From assembly GCF_964355755.1 (NCBI RefSeq), contig NC_092675.1:27322412-27386411 (forward strand): a DNA stretch of 64,000 bases, written 5' to 3'. The notes below the pieces were generated by a model, which saw nothing but the letters and a program-made list of their open reading frames with translations, was not told the DNA's origin and ran no database searches. Of the stretch, positions 57,017 through 64,000 are shown piece after piece. Position numbers and translations under genes: made by a program. The stretch is from Antedon mediterranea (Eukaryota > Echinodermata > Crinoidea > Comatulida > Antedonidae). The first letter of the stretch is position 1; each line of letters starts with the position of its first letter.

Positions 57017-57524
57017 GTTTGGTAAACAAAATGTGACATGTGTGTACCATTCTAGTGAATAATTAGTTAGGTTTTCCTCCTTCCAAGTCAAGGACATTAT
57101 GATTTAGTCATTTGTGATTGATCACTGATTGGCGTGCCCTACTTATACTTTAATTTTTTCATTTCTGTTGTTTTTTCTCATGCAATCAAAAATTTATCAC
57201 AATAGGCCATTAAATGATGCTATAAAACAAAAAGAGAATGCTATTCCAATTAAACCTGTATTTGACCCCTTGTAAACTATTTTTATGTTGTTTTACAGGA
57301 AGTGATGATATGAAAGGTAAGCTTGCCATTGTCCGTTATGATCTATTTCGTCTTTATAATGATGCAAAATTAAGCTTTTACGTAAACCCAGAGGCCTATT
57401 TGATACATTAGTTTCCTGGTATACTGCACTACCGTATATTTAGTATTCTTTCACATGTGACCCACAACTCATATAAATTTTCCTACAGATGGTTTTTGTT
57501 CATTTTTACTATACCACAAAGTCT
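57017..57524. other. No gene; one possible 18-nt microexon
   Basis: TTGTTTTACAG and GTAAGC border GAAGTGATGATATGAAAG at 57299-57316, which would add six residues in one frame. No neighbouring exons were found to go with it, so it may be chance. Confidence 0.25.
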
Positions 57525-57910
57525 TAGACCCTATTTCTGCTTTCAAGAATATACCGTAATCTGTAGGCCTAGGTGGTACATTTATATACAGTATGTTTTT
57601 GTGGCAGCAAAATGGGTATTGGGCCTGTTTCTGCTGCATATCCTCAAAATACGGTATAATATAAAAGATGGTATTTTTTTTTATTGGCAGCAGAAATGGG
57701 TACCCAAAATACGGTATATAGTTATAAATACCGTATTTTATCCACAAATTTGGTAGCGAAAATATGTTATATTTTTTGTGACCGCTGCTTCCGCTGCCAA
57801 AAATATACCGTATATATATATGGTAAATACGGTATATACTTGGCAGATGTATATACTTGGCAGATGTATATTTATCTTGATTGTAGATATTATACGGTAT
57901 ATATTCCATA
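57525..57910. repeat. TATACGGTATA / TTTCTGCTGC foldback repeat, second cluster
   Basis: Repeated and inverse copies of TACGGTATA, GTTTCTGCTGC and TTGGCAGCAGAAATGGG, plus tandem ACTTGGCAGATGTATAT. It is related to the cluster at 35345-35520. ORFs across it on both strands are translations of the repeat. Confidence 0.75.
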
Positions 57911-58204
57911 TATATATATATATATTATAGTGTGTGCTATAAATCAGTGATGTCATACCATAGAGATTTTACTGTATATTACTGTACTCTATGGTCATTC
58001 CCATATGTTATTCTATTGAAATTGAAATCAATTTGAATTGAATGTGGTTTAGGAAGGTACTGTAGCTTTGCATTGGGTTGATCAAGAGTAGATTTGTATG
58101 TTTTAAAGGCTAAAAGTTAAATGAAATCATGTTTTTAAAAACATTTCTAACCAAAATATAGAATGTCAAATGATGTTAACATTCATCTTTAAAAACTAAA
58201 CAAG
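57911..58204. other. No gene seen
   Basis: AT-rich spacer between two repeats. No feature. Confidence 0.4.
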
Positions 58205-58503
58205 CACGAATGTGCGATACTCGGGGTACAGTAAAAGAAGCTGTAATGACGTTATAAGACGGGATGTGACGTCACATACACATTAATAACCTTGCTACCA
58301 ATAGTTTATACAGCTATGGTACCTTCTTCGAGACGTCATATGGCTGCATCCGGTTTGAAATTTACAAATCCGCTTTGAGGACATGTCCCTGTAGTATATT
58401 CATGCCAAATCCCAGCTCAATACTACAACGAATAAGGGAGGAGTAGTACTTTATAAATCGCACTTTTACTCAATAGTGTCTGATGAAGATGAGAGAGTCC
58501 TAG
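58205..58503 (-). repeat. Dispersed repeat D, inverted copy 3
   Basis: It shares CTACAGGGACATGTCCTC, TTATTCGTTGTAGTATTGAG and CACATTCGTGCTTG with the copies at 17288 and 17900. An ACTCGGGGTAC motif is at 58219. Confidence 0.82.
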
Positions 58504-58789
58504 ATTTTTTCATTTCATTTACTATGTTACATTGTTTGGTAATATTTCTATTAAACATGCTTAAAGATGGTGGCAGGGGTGGATCCAGTATATTGTGTAT
58601 AAGAGCATGAACAATGATAGATTAGGGGTTTGATTGTGTATTTTTAAGATTTGTGAAATGAATATGCCATCTTTTTGAAGAGTAAGAGATTATCTATTTA
58701 GGTACCATACTGGTCCTTCTTGGCCACTGTCCTCCATGGTAGGCGCTGCACTATGGCTGCTGTTGATCCGTAAAGGACCTAATCCAATG

Positions 58790-58975
58790 CATTTGGGATT
58801 TATAGCGGGCCGCTATAATTATTAGAATCGACTTATTTTTCACATTTTTAACCGTTTAAAGATGGAAAAAGTTATCGCAATAGGACCATATAGTATTATT
58901 TTTACATTAAATATAGTTTGTGATCTTAAATCTAAAAAAACTTAGGGAAGGGGTCTTTAAGTTCAAAGATTGATT
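58790..58975 (-). repeat. Dispersed repeat E, inverted copy 2
   Basis: It carries GGGATTTATAGCGGGCC, ATTAGAATCGACTTATT and GCAATAGGACCATAT, the inverse of 43190-43375. Confidence 0.7.
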
Positions 58976-59589
58976 CATGACAAGTAACTCGGTTCTTCTT
59001 TTGCGATGTTTTTGATGGTATACAACCTGCTCTTCGTCAGCGTGTTGTATATAGCATAAAATGTGAACAAAAACTATATAAAAAAAAGGAACTTTACTCA
59101 TAATCTATACAGTAGTTCTTCTCCATTGTTCAATAGCAAAATTTATATTCTTGCATAGTAATTGATTTTTTCACATGATTGGTACTATAAAACCTATACA
59201 CAACAATACTATTTCTTAGATGCTTTCTTTCTGCCGACAAGATAGGTTTTCCTTTGTTGTTCAAATTTATGGATTATTATTATCTTTGTTTGATAACAGT
59301 TTGGGTGTGTTTCTGTCAATAACTCAGAATATCAGTTTTATTTCAAGTTAAATTACATATTTAACAACGGACTGCATTTTTAAAAATGTATTCAATATGA
59401 GGTCTTGGAAGAAAAATGAGGACTGTCAATCAAAATAATCAATATTTTGCATTGCAGCTAAAAATTGTACGTTGATAACTGTACTGATAACACTCAATTA
59501 AGTGAGTGTTCTTAAGCAAATTTCACTTGACTGGAATTACATTTTGCACTCTGTTTCTGCTGCTGCCTAAAAAATTACTCCTACAGCCA
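58976..59589. other. No gene seen
   Basis: AT-rich sequence with no supported feature. Confidence 0.4.
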
Positions 59590-59755
59590 CTTGAATCAAA
59601 TTTAATCATTGTATCGTTGTTTTCTTCTAAGACAATAAGAAATGGTTATTCATAATAGTTCTGGGATGAAAACATTTCTTGTTTTCTTTAGACAAAAATG
59701 AATGATTATTTTATCTTATCGTCGTTCGTTATCGTCCTAGTATAAGGTTTTTTAA
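59590..59755. mobile_element. Decayed half of the AAGGCCCATTCACAC foldback MITE
   Basis: ATGGTTATTCATAATAGTTC and TTATCGTCGTTCGTTATCGTC match the right arm of the element at 15183-15583 with substitutions. The terminal repeat is worn away. Confidence 0.5.
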
Positions 59756-59870
59756 AGAAACGTGACCATTTATATGGATGACCAAGGTTTAAGATGACAA
59801 TTATTTTCCAGTGTATTAATACAATAATCAAACATATAATTGGATAAGACAGTATCAGTTGAATTATTAA

Positions 59871-60405
59871 AGATGTATTGTCCCTTGAAACACAACAAAT
59901 GAAAAAAAAAATATTCTAAATTTAAATTGGCCATATCAAAGTAATATTAAAGTTATTCACTTTAAGTCGAAAATTCGAGCCAAAAACAACAGTTTACGTA
60001 ATTAACAGGTAAATTAGTTAGATTACATTTCGTCTGAGAAATCGTCGCAAGCGAAAGTAAACAAAGATTTCAAACCATGAGTATGCATTATGCATGATGC
60101 TAATTAGGATTGTTTACAATCACAGTTGAGAAGGTGTTTTCACACAGATCGCGAGGAACTTTTATGATTATGCATACAGAGTAGCCAAACAAGCGCATTG
60201 CATTATGGGATATGTTTTGATTGAAAACTTTGACTGGAAGTCAAAGTTATTTTTTGAACAAAAAAACATCTGTATTTCGGTTAAATTATTTTTTTTTGGA
60301 CTAATTTTTGGTGAAAGTTAATAACTATTATCATACTTCAAAATGACCCACTTTTCTTCGAAATTAAAAAAAAATAATTTTTTTTGGAATTAGTCAAAAA
60401 CATCT
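59871..60405 (+). mobile_element. TTAA-flanked MITE, AGATGTATTGTCC family (copy 3)
   Basis: A 535-bp near-full match to 12541-13069, flanked by TTAA at 59867-59870 and 60406-60409. The right end has lost part of its inverted repeat (AAAACATCT). Confidence 0.85.
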
Positions 60406-60409
60406 TTAA

Positions 60410-62395
60410 TATCTTAAATTTACGGAGATGCAAAAAACACATTTTACCATGATTAAATAATGTTTCTTAGCCTATCCCAAACACTCTATGTTGCATAAGT
60501 CCCTGGATAATTCCCAGGGTAGTTATTCTGTTCTTTACAGATTCAACATTAGTTTAATGGAATTGGTTTACCATTTTACAATTGGATTTTAGCATGTTTC
60601 CATTTTAATCATATTTGGTTGAAAAATATGGAAATTTAAATTTCTGACTTAATGATTACAGTACAGCCTGTGTTTGAGTGTGTGTTATCGTCAATTAGGG
60701 ATGATTTCTATATATGGGTATTTTCGCTTATAAAGATATTAAGAAGATGATTAAAAATGTAGGGAAGATGGTACACTGCATCATTGGATAGTTCAATTAC
60801 CATTGCATTATGCGCACTGGACTTTATAACTAACTGAGTGGCCAGCAAGTTTGACCAGAATATGTCCAATGTAAAACCTTTCATTTCACTTGGTCAACTA
60901 CCCAAGCTAACTCAGCTACACTTAGTACTGGAGTTAATAGAAAACTTTCGATTTGCAACGACCGAGGACCGATGACCAACCTAGGTCAGGTCAATAGATG
61001 TATCGTCGGTCGTCTGGACCTAGAAAACATATCAAAGTTGTGTCAAGGTGGAGATAGAGGAAACATTTCCCCAATATTTCCGCATGCGCACAAAATTAAC
61101 TAACATGACATATTTTCACAGATCGAAAGCTCCTGATTGTTGCACCAGGGCCATGATTCAATTATTAGTAGCGTACAAACGCGAGTCTATTGCTCACTAT
61201 GTCGGTCGGTTGGTCAGTCAGTTGGTCGGTAAACACTAACTCAAATTTGAGCACGCGACTGCAGCCATGTATATGGCCTTGTTAAGTATATTACTTACTT
61301 TCAATTATACAAACTACAATAACTAATTGAAGAATTATGAATTTATAGTAGTTTGAATTTCATTACCCTACATTTGGGTTGAAGATTTCATCATAAAAAT
61401 ATATAGGAGAATACGTCGGTAATAAATGCTAACAAATTTGAAATACCCAGTTTAAGACATCTGATCTTCTTTCCTCTTTTCTCCTGGGCCTCTAGCACCC
61501 CCTCTTCACAGCCAACAGATAAATCGTTTTAATAAATTTCTTGGAAAATTTAATTCTATTTAGTTGATTTATTTGATAGATGTTTCTTACAGTTAATATA
61601 ATTTTCATATTAAATTACCGCGATATTTTTCACTATAAGCCTGATAAGCTGACTTTTATGAACATCAAAACTGTTAGTTATTACTGTTGTCAGCAGGTAG
61701 GGTTGTAGATTATTTGATATTCTATACTTAAAGTTATTTATTAATTTCATCACATTAAATACATGCTTAATAGCAAATAAATATGGCAATTACAGTGACC
61801 TATGATATGAGAAAATTCCTTGGTGTAACTAACATACAGTAGTTGAGTTTATGTATAGAGAATGTGAGAATTACAAAAAAGCACACACACACATCAAGTT
61901 TCTCAAATCTGGCGTGAGGCTCAAGCTTCTTGACTTCTTATGCCACACACCTAATATCTCATGCCATTTCACAATTATTGTCAATCTTTATATAATTAAA
62001 CCCAAAATTTTTTTTTTTCAAAGCGCTTTAAAACTTTAAAATATTTTGTTTATCATGCCTAGCAAAGCAACCTAAAAATCGAAGAAATCTTGTCCTAAAA
62101 CATTCCAGAATGTTTACGCACTTTGAGGGGTTGGGGATAGGAGTGGAGTCATAGAGTGGGGTCATATTGCCAAATGTGCCAAATATGTTTGCTTCTTGAA
62201 AATCAATAGGCATGGTCTGTCTTTCTATATTTCTAAAAATAAACAATTACTTGAAATATTGTGGAGAATTTATTATCCAATGAAACATACAAAGCAAGTA
62301 ATATAGGCTACTTGGCAAAATGCCATATAAGAAGACAATGTGAATGTTTATATGTACCTGGTATAAATCAATTTATAGCATCTTAGCGAGATGAA
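60410..62395. other. No recognised gene
   Basis: Frames at 61048-61239 and 61851-62039 show no motif. A GGTCGGTTGGTCAGTCAGTT run lies near 61203. The function, if any, is not visible. Confidence 0.4.
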
Positions 62396-62750
62396 ATGTC
62401 ATTACCTAATTAGTCATTTTTCTTTGGGAAAAATTTCAAATAATGTACTTTCAATTTCATCGAAGCGTAAAAATTAAATGTTTAATAAAAGAATGATGAC
62501 AAATATATATTAACTCTATACAGTACATCCTAATCCTAAATTGTGTGAATGTCAGTACATCATTAGTCATTTTTCTTTTGGAACAATTTCAATTAAAGTA
62601 CACTCTAAATTTAATTGAAGCATAAAAATTAAATGTTTACAGTATGATATGTAGAAACAATCATTTTGTTAACATTTCAAGCCATTTTCTTCTTTTGGCT
62701 AATTTTAAATTGATTGAAGGGTAACAATTATTTATAAAGATCTTAATTAA
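62396..62750 (+). repeat. Diverged tandem repeat, ~150-bp period
   Basis: AATTAGTCATTTTTCTTT, AATTTCAA, and GAAGCGTAAAAATTAAATG recur at about 62409, 62560 and, weaker, 62690. Confidence 0.65.
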
Positions 62751-64000
62751 AAATAATATTAAATCTACATTTCACTGTAGTAAAACAGTATTTGTTACAA
62801 TTTCGAACTGTTTGACCTTCATCATTTAAATTGAAAATTTGAAAAATACAGCTGTCAAGCGAGAGTAAATTTTAATATTATTAAAATATATTTCCTTTGT
62901 TTGAATAATGAAAAAAAAGTTCAAAATGTCATGTTAATTAATATCATAAAAATAATGTAATGAAAAAAAAAGTGTCCACAATATACTCGAGGAGAATAGT
63001 TTTCTTTAATATTATAACTAAATTTTACATATTAATGTTGTTTTATAGTAAGTTGACCAATTCCAATTCGAACATTGTTAAATTAACCAACACCAATGGT
63101 TATTTCTAACACCGCCTGCTCGGTAGAACTTACCTTGGTCTCGGTAAAACTAACAATGCTGACGTGTGACTCAGTTTTTAAAAAAGACTTTCACCATGCA
63201 ATTCAATCGTAGCTTTTAACATCACGGTAAAACTAACTATGTGAAATCATGCAAGTGCAAACAGTAGTAAAATTTACTGGTTAAATTTATCATTTTCAAG
63301 TCCTGTGCGAACAGGCTTAAGTCTGCAGCTTGTTATAAGAAACACACTAAATACTTCTAATAAAGCTGCAAGAACTCAGGAATCTGGGATTGGTAGCAAC
63401 CATGAAGCTGCCTCATTTACTATAGCATTGTGCTACAGGGCCAAACAGAGGGCTTTGACAACCCCTGGACCACACAAGGGATTGTTCTCTTTTATTTTTT
63501 GTCGGCCACCACACCACTTTAATTCTTGTGACTATGCCATTGCTATATTTTATTTAAAATCCTTGTTTTAACATTTAAAGTTTTTTTTTCCAGAACCATC
63601 TTATATCACCCAACTTTGTTCCTTAATATGTTCGATCTCGTCGCCTTTGCTCCTCTAACAAATCATTGCTACCTGTACCAAGTTTCTGCAACTAAGACAT
63701 ATGTTACAAACTCCTTTTCCTTTGTTGAACGATTTCCCAATTTTTGTCAAACTTTCACCCTCTTTTGACTCAAATTATTTAAAAGCTCATTTATTAGCAA
63801 ATTTCATGATACAACGTTGCCTTTAATCATTTTGGTGTGGGGGTAAGGAATAATATTTTTATTTATATAATAATACTATTTTTAGTTTTTTGTAATACAA
63901 TCTTTCAATCTCATTTTGTTTTTATTTTAAGTGCTTTGGGACAATCTGGTGATTGTTAAAAGAAGCCCTGTAGTATTCCATTATACTTTTATGTTCAAAT
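62751..64000. other. No recognised gene; possible LINE 3' end near the edge
   Basis: The frame at 63305-63571 has no motif. AGTGCTTTGGGACAATCTGG near 63930 resembles the GCTTTGGGACA phrase found near 3' ends of some LINEs and SINEs, but the window ends before this can be tested. Confidence 0.35.

Noticed and set aside
57457-57956. Overlapping ORFs up to 146 codons on both strands
   Set aside because: Tyr/Ile-rich products of the TATACGGTATA foldback repeat, open on both strands at once.
63305-63571. 88-codon ORF near the window end
   Set aside because: No family resemblance; composition changes within the frame suggest chance.

Overview
The window is animal (metazoan) nuclear DNA: AT-rich, intron-bearing and packed with transposable elements. 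GT-AG introns, a metazoan-type cytokine receptor, histone-type mRNA 3' stem-loops, tRNA-derived SINEs and CR1/L2-like LINEs all point to an invertebrate. The great excess of the palindrome AGGCCT, usually as TAGGCCTA, is something I associate with echinoderm genomes; that placement is an inference, not a demonstration.

Two spliced genes can be reconstructed exon by exon, with reading frame kept across every junction. The first (18756-21489, plus strand, seven exons, 477 codons) encodes a nuclear-looking protein with two C/H-rich modules ending in a YHxxCYxxYT-type signature. The second (35241 to 28637, minus strand, nine exons seen, N-terminal exon missing) encodes a class I cytokine receptor: Ig domain, a two-domain cytokine-binding module with the paired cysteines, a CTWxPG motif and a degenerate WSxWS, one further fibronectin III domain with its own C..CxW pair, a transmembrane helix and a tail of only 44 residues without JAK box or STAT-docking tyrosine motif.

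Layout. 1-8 kb: a recent 261-bp tandem duplication, then four ~640-bp tandem units, two of them carrying transposons whose empty sites survive in the sister units. 8-11.4 kb: no gene seen. 11.4-13.8 kb: a hAT-like element holding a ~200-bp tandem array and a TTAA element. 14.7-16.7 kb: a TA-flanked element carrying two smaller foldback elements. 16.8-18.5 kb: two histone-type 3' stem-loops, tRNA-Val-like pieces and dispersed repeats. 18.7-22 kb: the first gene and a minisatellite. 22.5-28.2 kb: a piggyBac relic, small MITEs and a LINE 3' end. 28.4-35.3 kb: the receptor gene, with SINEs and MITE fragments in its introns. 36.8-39.9 kb: a large inverted repeat running into ~360-bp tandem repeats. 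43.8-57 kb: a LINE nest. An older LINE is split by a younger copy of its own family, whose ORF2 is intact (1033 codons). The older ORF2 is further split by a TA-flanked element (itself carrying a Harbinger-like and another inverted-repeat element) and by a TAA-flanked element. 57-64 kb: dispersed repeats and AT-rich sequence without a recognisable gene.

Most short ORFs elsewhere are chance frames. The transposon calls rest on terminal inverted repeats, target duplications and, for several insertions, an intact empty site elsewhere in the same window.
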